Below, piece by piece: positions 1 to 7,187 of a stretch of 50,578 nt of DNA (positions within the stretch are counted from its first letter, which is position 1; every line of letters begins with the position of its first letter). Position numbers and translations under genes: made by a program. Origin of the DNA: Treponema sp. UBA3649 (GTDB lineage: Bacteria; Spirochaetota; Spirochaetia; Treponematales; Treponemataceae); contig DFKI01000090.1 in assembly GCA_002373325.1 (NCBI GenBank), positions 1-50,578 of the forward strand, in the 5' to 3' direction. The notes beneath the pieces are model-generated. The model saw only the letters and a list, made by a program, of their open reading frames with translations, made no database searches and was not told the origin of the DNA.

Positions 1-275
1 TCCTCCTGCGGGTATGACTGCATCTCAACATCGATGATTTTGTCACTGTCCTTCAGGTAGACATCCAGCCTCACACCCTTCGTTGAAAAATAAGGCGCGA
101 TTGTCTTCTCAAGTTCCGGGTACTCAACATGCTCGATTCTCAGGTGGAGAAGTCTCTCAATCAGCTCCGCGCATAAGTCGGGATGACGCATCACGGCCTG
201 AAACATTCCGTCGTCGGTGAAGGTCAGCTCGTCCACGGTTTTGTAATGGTAAAAGGATTTTTCAATGTCGCTCAT
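1..275 (-). CDS. Rpn-family PD-(D/E)XK nuclease/transposase-like protein, N-terminal part (runs off window)
   Basis: The frame opens with ATG at 275 behind AAGGAG seven bases upstream and stays open for about 91 codons to the left edge, so only the N-terminus is present. The visible protein begins MSDIEKSFYHYKTVDE and carries the block GVRLDVYL followed by IIDVEMQSY. That Asp and the Glu-x-Gln pair match the catalytic core of the PD-(D/E)XK family annotated as Rpn recombination-promoting nucleases or 'putative transposases', which are multicopy in many Treponema and gut bacteria. Members of the family are linked to recA-independent recombination; a role here cannot be judged from a fragment. 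The gene is transcribed away from the rest of the window and has no visible operon partner. Confidence 0.75.
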   Translation of the reverse strand, partial: MSDIEKSFYHYKTVDELTFTDDGMFQAVMRHPDLCAELIERLLHLRIEHVEYPELEKTIAPYFSTKGVRLDVYLKDSDKIIDVEMQSYPQE

Positions 276-300
276 AGCGGCTCCTTGCGTTTTTTGATTC

Positions 301-337
301 GGGACTATTCTGCGTTTTAACCACAGAAAAAAGTCCC
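301..337 (-). repeat. Inverted repeat in the leader of the Rpn gene
   Basis: GGGACT (301-306) and AGTCCC (332-337) form perfect arms, with an inner CTG/CAG pair. The hairpin would lie in the 5' untranslated region of the Rpn gene, about 25 bases upstream of its start codon. Function is unknown. The rest of the 276-507 gap is AT-rich and holds no gene or clear terminator that I can see. Confidence 0.4.
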
Positions 338-507
338 TACTATATTAATAGCCGCAAAAGTCCGCCACGGTAATCAAAGTGCAGAAAAAATTTTATTTTT
401 TTTGAAGGGTGATATTTATTCTGTAAAATTCAGGTTGAGCGCGGCGAAACATCCTTAAGCTTTGGGTACTCCGCCACGCTTGGATTTCAGAGGAATGAAA
501 TTTTCTC

Positions 508-1689
508 TCAGTCCTTCTTGTCTATTGTGAGACTTTCGTATGATGTAATATTTCCTGTTGTACAGTCAATCTTATAGCTGTGACTTGGAAGAAATGAGTA
601 AGAGCCACGGTCTATCGTTTTTGACGTTTTGTATTCACCGGTCGAACTTTTGGACTTGAACCAAGTTGAATATTCCAATTTTCCCCACTCGTGCATTGTT
701 TGAGATGGTGCATAGTCGGCCTTTTTTGTATAGGAGAATCCTGATGTATAATAGTTGTACTCGCCGATATCAGCATAACAATTACCCACAGAGTAGTTTT
801 GTTTTGAGTTTCTTGACCCATGACCTAACAGAACCTTTGGATATTCGAATGTGGTTCCATAGGCGGTGGACTTGGAGCTTTCTCCTGCAGAATTTACGGC
901 TGTTACGCGATAGTAAAAGGAGTTTCCCGGCTTGATTGTTATGCTCGTGTCATCGTAAGCGAGACCTGTGAGGTTGGAGGCGATTTTTGTGTATGATGAG
1001 TTTGCCGTGGACGCCCTGTACACATTGTATGATTCTGCTCCTGACGCTGCCCTCCATTTGATTGTGAGACCTTTTCCGCTTGTCTCAAATCCGAGGGACT
1101 GCATTACCGGTGTTGATGGAACCGTAACTGAACTGCCGCCTGACCCACTTCCTGAGCCGCTTCCAGAACCGCTGCCTGAGCTTCCGTTCATCAACTCTTC
1201 AAGCTCATCTGCCGTGGGGAAGAAATACCAGCTCTGCGCGTAGGATTCGCTCAATCCGTTCTCATTTTTCGCAAATATAAACATGGAAAGCATGTGTCCT
1301 GCCCATGTGCTGAATGTCAGCCTGTAAAATATGTAGTTTGATCCGTCATTGCTGATTGTTCCTAATTTATTGTCCGGATTAAACTCAAAAGAGTCAATGC
1401 TGTAGTAGATTTCGTATGAAGTCGCTTCGTCAACATTGCCCCACTCGATCCACAATCCGTCATAGTCTTCGTCGTCAGAAAGAGAAAGGTAACTTGGAGC
1501 CGCTGGCAATGGAGCAGGTTCTTCTTGTTGGACAGGTTCTTCCTCTACCTGCTCTTCTCCCTGTTCTTCAGTCTGAGTTTGTCCTGTCTGACCAGAATTT
1601 TCCGGGTTCTCGGAGACAGTTGGATTGCAACCCGAGAATAAAATCCCGAGACCCAGAACCAATGCCAGAAGTTTAGATAACTTTTTCAT
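508..1689 (-). CDS. FN3-domain lipoprotein with Ser-Gly linker
   Basis: Predicted 393-residue surface or periplasmic lipoprotein. The start at 1689 is chosen over an upstream in-frame codon because it has AAGGAGG before it and begins a classical lipoprotein signal: MKKLSKLLALVLGLGILFSGC, with the lipidated Cys at residue 21. After the signal come a Glu/Gln/Pro-rich tether (about residues 25-60), a first fibronectin type III-like domain, a pure Ser-Gly linker (about 168-188), and a second FN3 domain containing GESYNVYR-like and SFYYRVTAVNSAG-type strands. The roughly 75-residue tail is Tyr/Ser-rich with no recognised family. FN3 domains usually act as spacers or binding modules, so a surface or polysaccharide-related role is an inference. 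The gene appears monocistronic, divergent from the XRE regulator. Confidence 0.75.
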   Translation of the reverse strand: MKKLSKLLALVLGLGILFSGCNPTVSENPENSGQTGQTQTEEQGEEQVEEEPVQQEEPAPLPAAPSYLSLSDDEDYDGLWIEWGNVDEATSYEIYYSIDSFEFNPDNKLGTISNDGSNYIFYRLTFSTWAGHMLSMFIFAKNENGLSESYAQSWYFFPTADELEELMNGSSGSGSGSGSGSGSGGSSVTVPSTPVMQSLGFETSGKGLTIKWRAASGAESYNVYRASTANSSYTKIASNLTGLAYDDTSITIKPGNSFYYRVTAVNSAGESSKSTAYGTTFEYPKVLLGHGSRNSKQNYSVGNCYADIGEYNYYTSGFSYTKKADYAPSQTMHEWGKLEYSTWFKSKSSTGEYKTSKTIDRGSYSFLPSHSYKIDCTTGNITSYESLTIDKKD

Positions 1690-1710
1690 AAGTCCTCCTT
1701 TTTTCTTGCC

Positions 1711-1722
1711 CCAATGTATTGG
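1711..1722. repeat. CCAATGTATTGG palindrome between the lipoprotein and XRE genes
   Basis: CCAATGTATTGG is a perfect inverted repeat with a two-base centre, nested between TTGCC (1706-1710) and GGCAA (1721-1725). It lies just downstream of the lipoprotein promoter in its leader. It could be an operator for the adjacent XRE repressor or an RNA hairpin; the sequence does not decide. Confidence 0.3.
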
Positions 1723-1748
1723 CAAGTTTAAAAATGTAAAAGTATAAC
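1719..1748 (+). promoter_or_regulatory. Possible promoter of the XRE regulator gene
   Basis: TTGGCA (1719-1724) and TATAAC (1743-1748) with an 18-base spacer point toward the XRE gene, leaving a leader of about 70 bases. It overlaps the divergent lipoprotein leader, so the two transcripts would run through each other's 5' regions. Confidence 0.35.
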
Positions 1749-1750
1749 AA

Positions 1751-1779
1751 TATAATGACATATTATCCGAAAAAGTCAA
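1751..1779 (-). promoter_or_regulatory. Sigma-70-type promoter of the FN3 lipoprotein
   Basis: Reading the minus strand, TTGACT (1774-1779) and ATTATA (1751-1756) are 17 bases apart; TTATAT at 18 bases is an alternative -10. The predicted start site lies about 55 bases upstream of the lipoprotein start codon. Confidence 0.55.
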
Positions 1780-1826
1780 GTATTTGCTAGTAAAAAAATG
1801 AAAAACCCTTGCATAAAGTTATAGAT

Positions 1827-2150
1827 ATGACGGAAGAAGAATTGCAGACCCGGGTAATCGAAAATATCCGCGGCTTACGGAAGGACAGGGGACTGTCGCA
1901 GGAGCATCTTGCTGACAAGGCAGATATTTCAAGGCAGATGATGAATGATATAGAGGGGCGCCGTCGATGGCTCACGAAAGGGACCCTCGTAAAACTTGCG
2001 AATGCGCTGGATGTGGATGTCTATGAGTTTTTTATTCCATCGAAAAATGAAAGTCCCGCCGCTAAATCGAGCTATGAGGCAATCACGAAAAAGGTGATAG
2101 GCCAGGTCAGGGATGCGGTGTGCGGGACATTGAGTAAATTTGAGGCCTGA
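1827..2150 (+). CDS. XRE-family helix-turn-helix transcriptional regulator
   Basis: Small DNA-binding protein of about 107 residues. Residues 7-65 form an HTH_3 fold: NIRGLRKDRGLSQEHLADKA, then DISRQMMNDIEGRRRWLT as the recognition region and LVKLANALDVDVYEFF as the closing helices. The C-terminal tail of about 45 residues is helical and may dimerise. An in-frame TTG at 1809 would add six residues; ATG at 1827 is preferred, but neither has a Shine-Dalgarno sequence. The gene is divergent from the FN3 lipoprotein and converges on uxs, so it has no operon partner. It could regulate the lipoprotein, for which a palindrome in the shared region is a candidate site, but that is inference from position only. 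Confidence 0.8.
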   Translation: MTEEELQTRVIENIRGLRKDRGLSQEHLADKADISRQMMNDIEGRRRWLTKGTLVKLANALDVDVYEFFIPSKNESPAAKSSYEAITKKVIGQVRDAVCGTLSKFEA

Positions 2151-2171
2151 AGATTTTTACGCCATTGTTTT

Positions 2172-3122
2172 CTAAGCCAGGACCTGCCTGAAGTATTCAA
2201 TCGTGCGCTTCAGTCCCTCGTCGAGCATGACCTCGGGTTTCCATCCGAAGAGTTTTCCCGCGAGAGTGATGTCGGGTCTTCTCTGCTTTGGATCGTCTTT
2301 GGGCAGAGGCTTGAAAATCAGCTTGGAGGATGAGCCGGTCTTTTCAATCACTTTTTGGGCAAGCTCAAGCATGGTAAACTCACCCGGATTTCCCATGTTC
2401 ACGGGACCCGTAATCTCATCGTCGCTGTCCATGAGGCAAAGGAAACCGCGGATTAAATCATCCACATAGCAGAAACTTCTTGTCTGCTTCCCGTCTCCGT
2501 AGATTGTGATGTCCTCGCCCTTGAGAGCCTGTATGATGAAATTGCTGACCACGCGTCCGTCCTCGGGATTCATGTTCGGTCCGTAAGTGTTGAAAATCCT
2601 CACGATTTTGATTCTGGTTCCATGCTCCCTGTGGTAGTCGAAAAAGAGAGTCTCAGCCCCACGCTTTCCCTCGTCATAGCAGCTTCTGATTCCGTCGCAG
2701 TTCACGTTTCCCCAGTAGCTTTCCGTCTGAGGATGAACGAGAGCGTCCCCGTAGACTTCCGACGTTGATGACTGGAAAACCTTCGCGTGCCATTTGTCGG
2801 CAAGGTCAAGCGCGTTGATTGCACCGAAAATGCTCGTCTTGAAAGTTGAGATTGGGTCAGCCTGATAATGTGGCGGACTTGCAGGACATGCCAGATTGAA
2901 AATCTCGTCAACATAAAAACTATAGGGCTGGGTTACGTCATGCCGCATGTATTCGAAATCCGGATTTTGCATGAGTGGCTCGATGTTCCTCATCCGTCCC
3001 GTGAAAAAATTGTCCATGCAGATTACGTGGCATCCGCGCTCAAGAAGTTTTTTGCAGAGGTGGGATCCGAGAAATCCCGCGCCTCCTGTCACCAAAACAG
3101 TTTTCTTTGAAAAATCACTCAT
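2172..3122 (-). CDS. uxs: UDP-glucuronate decarboxylase (UDP-xylose synthase)
   Basis: A 316-residue short-chain dehydrogenase/epimerase-type enzyme. It converts UDP-glucuronate to UDP-xylose in the cytoplasm using bound NAD. The N-terminus has the Rossmann motif TGGAGFLGSHL, followed by the CMDNFFTGR segment typical of UXS proteins. The catalytic YxxxK is visible as YDEGK after SSTSEVYGD, and RIFNTYGP and GDGKQTRSFCYVDD are family signatures. Start at 3122 is preferred over an upstream in-frame ATG because it directly follows the ugd stop, one base away, with GGAAGGAC upstream. The upstream gene makes its substrate, so the pair forms a two-step pathway for nucleotide-sugar supply to surface polysaccharide or glycosylation. 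A GDP-mannose or UDP-glucose epimerase is less likely given the partner and the motif set. Confidence 0.9.
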   Translation of the reverse strand: MSDFSKKTVLVTGGAGFLGSHLCKKLLERGCHVICMDNFFTGRMRNIEPLMQNPDFEYMRHDVTQPYSFYVDEIFNLACPASPPHYQADPISTFKTSIFGAINALDLADKWHAKVFQSSTSEVYGDALVHPQTESYWGNVNCDGIRSCYDEGKRGAETLFFDYHREHGTRIKIVRIFNTYGPNMNPEDGRVVSNFIIQALKGEDITIYGDGKQTRSFCYVDDLIRGFLCLMDSDDEITGPVNMGNPGEFTMLELAQKVIEKTGSSSKLIFKPLPKDDPKQRRPDITLAGKLFGWKPEVMLDEGLKRTIEYFRQVLA

Positions 3123-3123
3123 T

Positions 3124-4455
3124 TCAGAAAGTCCTTCCCACACAATAATAATCGAATCCCTCGTCCTTCAAAAGCTTGCCGTCGTACTGGTTGCGTCCGT
3201 CCACAATCACCGGATTCTTCAAATTTGACTTGAGATAGTTGAAATCTGGTGAGCGGAACTGCTTCCATTCCGTGAGCAGGATAAGCGCGTCCGCATTTTT
3301 TGTAACGGCATACTGGTCGTCGATGTAAGAGATGCGTTCTTCCGGGATGTCGGAAAGATAATGCTTGGCCTGTACGAAAGCCTGAGGATCATAAGCTTTG
3401 ACCGTTGCTCCTGCCTCAATCAAATCGTGCACAACCTCAATGGCGGGGGATTCCCTCATGTCGTCGGTCTGTGGTTTGAATGCAAGTCCCCAAAGAGCGA
3501 ATGTCCTTCCTCTGAGGTCCGATCCGAAATGCTCGAAAATTTTTCCGCTTATCCAGTGCTTCTGTCTCTGGTTCACCTCTTCCACGGCCTGTGCTACTTT
3601 CATCTCAAGTCCGTTGCGCTTTCCCACTGCAATCAGCTCCTTCACGTCCTTGGGAAAACATGAGCCGCCGTAACCGCACCCCGCATAAAGGAATCGCTTT
3701 CCAATCCTGTTGTCCGCGCCTATTCCGAGCCTGACCATCTTCACGTCCCCGCCCACTTTTTCGCAAAGGGACGCAATCTCGTTCATAAAGCTGATTCTTG
3801 TGGCAAGCATGGCGTTCGCTGCATATTTTGTGATTTCCGCAGATTTAACGTCCATGAAGATTACGGGATTGTCAGAGCGCACGAAGGGATCATAAAGCCG
3901 CCTCATGACGCTCCTTGATTTCTCATCATCGCACCCGATTACAACACGGTCCGGTTTCATAAAATCCTCGATGGCCACGCCTTCTTTCAAAAACTCCGGA
4001 TTTGAGACAACCGAGAAGTCAATTTTTTCACCACGTGCATCGAGCGCCTTTTTGATTTCGTCATGCACAAGGACGCTTGTTCCCACCGGCACCGTTGATT
4101 TGTCCACGATGACCGTATATTTTGAAAGATTCTCGCCAATGTTTTTTGCAGCCGAAAGCACATAGCTTATGTCCGCGCTCCCGTCCTCTCCGGGTGGTGT
4201 GCCTACAGCGATGAAGCAGATGTCCGACTGGGGAATCGCCTTTGAGTAATCCGTGGTGAAGTGGAGTCTTCCGTCCTTTTTGTTTCTTGCGACCATCTCC
4301 TCGAGACCCGGCTCGTAGATAGGAATGATTCCGTTGTTAAGCCTGTCGATTTTCTCCTGGACCACATCCACGCATGTCACGTTGTTTCCCATCTCCGAAA
4401 AACAAGTTCCGCTGACCAAACCGACATAGCCGGTACCGATAATAGAAATATTCAA
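3124..4455 (-). CDS. ugd: UDP-glucose 6-dehydrogenase
   Basis: A 443-residue enzyme that oxidises UDP-glucose twice with NAD to give UDP-glucuronate. N-terminal NAD fold: ISIIGTGYVGLVSGTCFSEM. The central dimerisation region contains NAANAMLATRISFMNEIA-like sequence, and the catalytic loop is GYGGSCFPKD with the active-site Cys at about residue 266. The C-terminal UDP-binding domain carries LWGLAFKPQTDDMRESPA. The start codon is TTG: GGAG sits seven bases upstream and no ATG fits the conserved N-terminus. Length is normal for bacterial Ugd/TuaD. It is the first gene of a two-gene operon with uxs, one base apart, so its product is expected to be drawn mainly into UDP-xylose. Confidence 0.93.
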   Translation of the reverse strand: MNISIIGTGYVGLVSGTCFSEMGNNVTCVDVVQEKIDRLNNGIIPIYEPGLEEMVARNKKDGRLHFTTDYSKAIPQSDICFIAVGTPPGEDGSADISYVLSAAKNIGENLSKYTVIVDKSTVPVGTSVLVHDEIKKALDARGEKIDFSVVSNPEFLKEGVAIEDFMKPDRVVIGCDDEKSRSVMRRLYDPFVRSDNPVIFMDVKSAEITKYAANAMLATRISFMNEIASLCEKVGGDVKMVRLGIGADNRIGKRFLYAGCGYGGSCFPKDVKELIAVGKRNGLEMKVAQAVEEVNQRQKHWISGKIFEHFGSDLRGRTFALWGLAFKPQTDDMRESPAIEVVHDLIEAGATVKAYDPQAFVQAKHYLSDIPEERISYIDDQYAVTKNADALILLTEWKQFRSPDFNYLKSNLKNPVIVDGRNQYDGKLLKDEGFDYYCVGRTF

Positions 4456-4487
4456 ATCAATGCTCCGAAATATTTATGGTAGAAAAC

Positions 4488-4516
4488 AGTCTAATCAATT
4501 TTCAGAATTTGTTCAA
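4488..4516 (-). promoter_or_regulatory. Possible promoter of the ugd-uxs operon
   Basis: On the minus strand TTGAAC (4511-4516) and TAGACT (4488-4493) are 17 bases apart, with a predicted leader of about 25 bases before the TTG start. Each hexamer matches consensus at four of six positions, so the call is tentative. Confidence 0.4.
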
Positions 4517-4543
4517 GATTTTTGTGCAAGTTCAAAAAAGCTC

Positions 4544-4572
4544 TTCCACAAACACACACATTTTATTATAAT
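4544..4572 (+). promoter_or_regulatory. Possible promoter of the nfnAB operon
   Basis: A perfect TATAAT (4567-4572) lies 17 bases after a weak -35 (TTCCAC, 4544-4549). The leader would be about 37 bases and contains no terminator-like hairpin. Confidence 0.4.
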
Positions 4573-4615
4573 GAGACATCGGGTTTTCTGAATATTTTTT
4601 TGTAAGGGAATATAT

Positions 4616-5461
4616 ATGAACAAAATCATTGAAAAGAGACAGCTTTCTGAGAATGTCTACTACATGAAATTCGAGGCTCCGGATATTGCCAAAAACCGCA
4701 AGGCCGGACAGTTTCTGATTGTGCAGGTTGACCAGGATTTGACCGAGCGCATTCCTTTGACCATTGCCGATGCCAGCGCGGAAGAGGGATGGGTCGCAAT
4801 CGCATTCCAGCCGGTGGGAGCTTCCACATACAAGCTTTCCAAACTGAACGTGGGCGACTATCTGGGAGGAGTTTTGGGACCTCTTGGAACACCGAGCAAC
4901 ATCCGCAAGTACGACGCTCCCGTAGTCTGCGTGGGCGGAGGATTCGGAACCGCACCTCTTTACCCCATCGTGCAGGCGCTTAAGGAAGCCGGAAACAAGG
5001 TGATTTTGATTGAGGGAGCCCGCAACAAGGACCTTTTGATTTTCGTGGACGAGATGAAGGCCGTGTGCGACGAGGTGATTCTGATGACCGACGACGGATC
5101 CGCAGGTGAGAAGGGTGTCGTCACAATCGCATTGGAGAGACTCTGCCAGAGCGACGTGCCTCCAGCCGAGGTTATCGCCATCGGACCGCCGATTATGATG
5201 AAATTCGCATGTCAGTGCACGGCGAAGTACAATGTCCCCTGCACCGTAAGCCTCAACACGATTATGATTGACGGAACCGGAATGTGCGGTGGATGCCGCG
5301 TGTCTGTTGGCGGTGAGACCAAGTTCGTGTGCGTGGACGGGCCGGATTTTGACGGACATCAGGTGGACTGGGACAACATGATGATGCGCATGAAGAGCTT
5401 CAAGCCCCAGGAGACAGAGGCATTCCACAAGTGCAAGCTCGAAGATCAGGTTGCGAAATAA
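4616..5461 (+). CDS. nfnA: NfnA: FAD/[2Fe-2S] subunit of NADH-dependent ferredoxin:NADP oxidoreductase
   Basis: A 281-residue ferredoxin-NADP reductase-fold protein. The FAD-binding barrel holds RIPLTIADAS, the NAD(H)-binding half holds CVGGGFGTAPLYPI, and the C-terminus carries the cluster motif DGTGMCGGCR plus a later Cys. By count these are D219, C224, C227 and C239, the one-Asp, three-Cys ligand set known for NfnA. With NfnB it forms the flavin-based electron-bifurcating complex that links NADPH, NADH and ferredoxin pools. AAGGGA lies eight bases before the ATG. nfnB follows after 17 bases. Databases often call this protein 'sulfide/dihydroorotate dehydrogenase-like'; PyrK-type function is less likely because there is no pyrD nearby and an NfnB partner follows. 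Confidence 0.88.
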   Translation: MNKIIEKRQLSENVYYMKFEAPDIAKNRKAGQFLIVQVDQDLTERIPLTIADASAEEGWVAIAFQPVGASTYKLSKLNVGDYLGGVLGPLGTPSNIRKYDAPVVCVGGGFGTAPLYPIVQALKEAGNKVILIEGARNKDLLIFVDEMKAVCDEVILMTDDGSAGEKGVVTIALERLCQSDVPPAEVIAIGPPIMMKFACQCTAKYNVPCTVSLNTIMIDGTGMCGGCRVSVGGETKFVCVDGPDFDGHQVDWDNMMMRMKSFKPQETEAFHKCKLEDQVAK

Positions 5462-5478
5462 GGGCACAGGAGAACGAA

Positions 5479-6978
5479 ATGGAACATATCAGTGCAGAAA
5501 GACTTGCTGAAATCGGCATGGAAGAATATAAGAAGATTGAGTCAAAGATTGCGGACGGATCCCTTACGGTAAAGGACCGCCGTGACATTCCGCTTCAGGT
5601 CATGCCTACGGGTGAGCCCCATGTGAGGGCAAGGCAGATGAGCGAGGTCGCATTGGGATACACCAAGGAGCAGGCCATTGTTGAGGCTAACCGCTGTCTC
5701 CAGTGCAAGAACCAGCCTTGTGTGAGCGGATGCCCCGTAAACGTACACATCCCGGAGTTCATCGCCCATGTCGCAAAGGGTGATTTTAAGGCAGCCGTGG
5801 ATGAAATCAAGATGACCAACCTTCTTCCTGCAATCTGCGGACGCGTGTGCCCCCAGGAAAAGCAGTGCCAGGGCATGTGCACCGTCGGAAAAATGTACAA
5901 GAGCGCGGAAAAAGCCGTGAGCATCGGTCGTCTGGAGCGTTTTGTGGCTGATTACGAGCGTGAGAACAATCTGACTACGACTCCGAAAGTCGCGGCCTCT
6001 ACCGGAAAAAAGGTCGCCGTTATCGGATCGGGACCTGCAGGACTTACCGTAGCCGCTGATTGCCGACGCGCGGGACATGACGTTACCGTTTTCGAGGCAT
6101 TCCACAAGGCGGGAGGAGTCATGGTCTATGGAATCCCTGAGTTCCGTCTTCCAAAGGACATCGTTGCGAAGGAAGTTGAGAACCTCAAGAACATGGGCGT
6201 GAAATTCGAGATGAACTTCCTCGTAGGAAGAACCTCATCCGTGCAGCAGATTCTGAGCGAAAAGGGATTTGACGCGGCTTTCGTCGGTACGGGAGCAGGA
6301 CTCCCCAAGTTCTTCGGAATCCCGGGCGAGAATTACATCGGTGTGTTCAGCGCGAACGAGTATCTTACCAGGGCCAATCTTATGAAGGCTTACGAGAAGG
6401 GAAAGGCAGACACACCTTTCTATGAGGCGGAGACCGTGGTGGTCTGTGGAGGCGGAAACGTCGCGATGGATGCCGCACGCATGGCTCTGAGACTCGGTGC
6501 CGAGAAGGTCTATGTCGTTTACCGGCGCACAAGGACAGAGATGCCCGCGCGTAAGGAAGAGGTCGATCACGCAGAGGAAGAGGGAGTCGAGTTCAGGTTC
6601 CTTGAGAACCCGGTTGAGATTCTTGGAAACGCGGAGGACGGAAGGGTAAACGGAATCCGTGCCTTGAGCTACGAGCTTGGAGAACCCGATGCTTCAGGAC
6701 GCAGAAAGCCGGTTGAAATCAAGGGAAGCGAGCATGACATCCCGTGTGACGCAGTAATTGTCGCACTTGGAAACAACTCCAATCCGCTTATCCCCAGGAC
6801 TACTCCTGAAATCAGCGTGGACAACAAGGGACACATCACCGTGGACGAGAACCAGGCGACGAGCATGACCAAAGTCTGGGCGGGTGGAGACATCGTTCTT
6901 GGTGCCGCGACCGTTATCCTTGCGATGGGTGAGGGACGTAAGGCTGCCGCATCAATCAACGAGTACCTTGCGAAATAA
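5479..6978 (+). CDS. nfnB: NfnB: NADPH-binding subunit (GltD/GltA-like) of the Nfn transhydrogenase
   Basis: A 499-residue flavoprotein of the glutamate synthase small-subunit family. ATG at 5479 is chosen over an upstream in-frame codon because AGGAG precedes it by seven bases. The N-terminal ferredoxin-like region has two Cys clusters, NRCLQCKNQPCVSGCP and CGRVCPQEKQCQGMC, for two [4Fe-4S] centres. Then come FAD-binding VIGSGPAGLTVAADCRR, NADPH-binding VVCGGGNVAMDAARMALRLG and the second FAD motif ending KVWAGGDIVLGAATVI. It is often annotated gltA. No large glutamate synthase subunit is present and nfnA is directly upstream, so the bifurcating transhydrogenase is favoured over GOGAT. The complex could supply NADPH to the NADP-type glutamate dehydrogenase encoded at 16383. 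Confidence 0.88.
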   Translation: MEHISAERLAEIGMEEYKKIESKIADGSLTVKDRRDIPLQVMPTGEPHVRARQMSEVALGYTKEQAIVEANRCLQCKNQPCVSGCPVNVHIPEFIAHVAKGDFKAAVDEIKMTNLLPAICGRVCPQEKQCQGMCTVGKMYKSAEKAVSIGRLERFVADYERENNLTTTPKVAASTGKKVAVIGSGPAGLTVAADCRRAGHDVTVFEAFHKAGGVMVYGIPEFRLPKDIVAKEVENLKNMGVKFEMNFLVGRTSSVQQILSEKGFDAAFVGTGAGLPKFFGIPGENYIGVFSANEYLTRANLMKAYEKGKADTPFYEAETVVVCGGGNVAMDAARMALRLGAEKVYVVYRRTRTEMPARKEEVDHAEEEGVEFRFLENPVEILGNAEDGRVNGIRALSYELGEPDASGRRKPVEIKGSEHDIPCDAVIVALGNNSNPLIPRTTPEISVDNKGHITVDENQATSMTKVWAGGDIVLGAATVILAMGEGRKAAASINEYLAK

Positions 6979-7000
6979 TCAGGAAGAGAAGCATGGCGGG

Positions 7001-7073
7001 TGGCAGGTTCTGAAATCTGTTGCCTGTCATCTTCATCTGCTTTGAGTCCAACGATGCACGGATTGGATTTTTT
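7001..7073 (+). terminator. Possible terminator region after nfnAB
   Basis: Two hairpins follow the nfnB stop. TGGCAGG (7001-7007) pairs with CCTGTCA (7023-7029) with one G-U pair but lacks a T-run. TCCAA (7047-7051) pairs with TTGGA (7063-7067) and is followed by six T. The second resembles an intrinsic terminator, though its stem is short. Confidence 0.35.
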
Positions 7074-7105
7074 GGAGAATTTATAAAAAATTTGTCTTTT
7101 TAAAA

Positions 7106-7134
7106 TTGTTTTTTATAGGATTTCATGCTATGAT
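7106..7134 (+). promoter_or_regulatory. Extended -10 promoter of the hybrid kinase operon
   Basis: TTGTTT (7106-7111), a 17-base spacer and TATGAT (7129-7134) preceded by TGC give an extended -10 promoter. Transcription would start near 7141, leaving a leader of about 47 bases ending in GGAGGAGG. This supports a translation start near 7188 rather than 7302. Confidence 0.6.
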
Positions 7135-7187
7135 AGCACTGAGGGTCTCAATTTTTCCAATATCAGGGGCCGGAGGAGGACAATTTT

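Noticed and set aside
4532..5467. 311-codon minus-strand ORF opposite nfnA
   Set aside because: It lies wholly antisense to a well-supported NfnA, has biased composition (many His, Leu, Val) and matches no family; a shadow of codon bias.
5479..6978. Glutamate synthase small subunit (GOGAT) reading of NfnB
   Set aside because: No large subunit is in the window and the direct upstream partner is an NfnA with the diagnostic cluster ligands.
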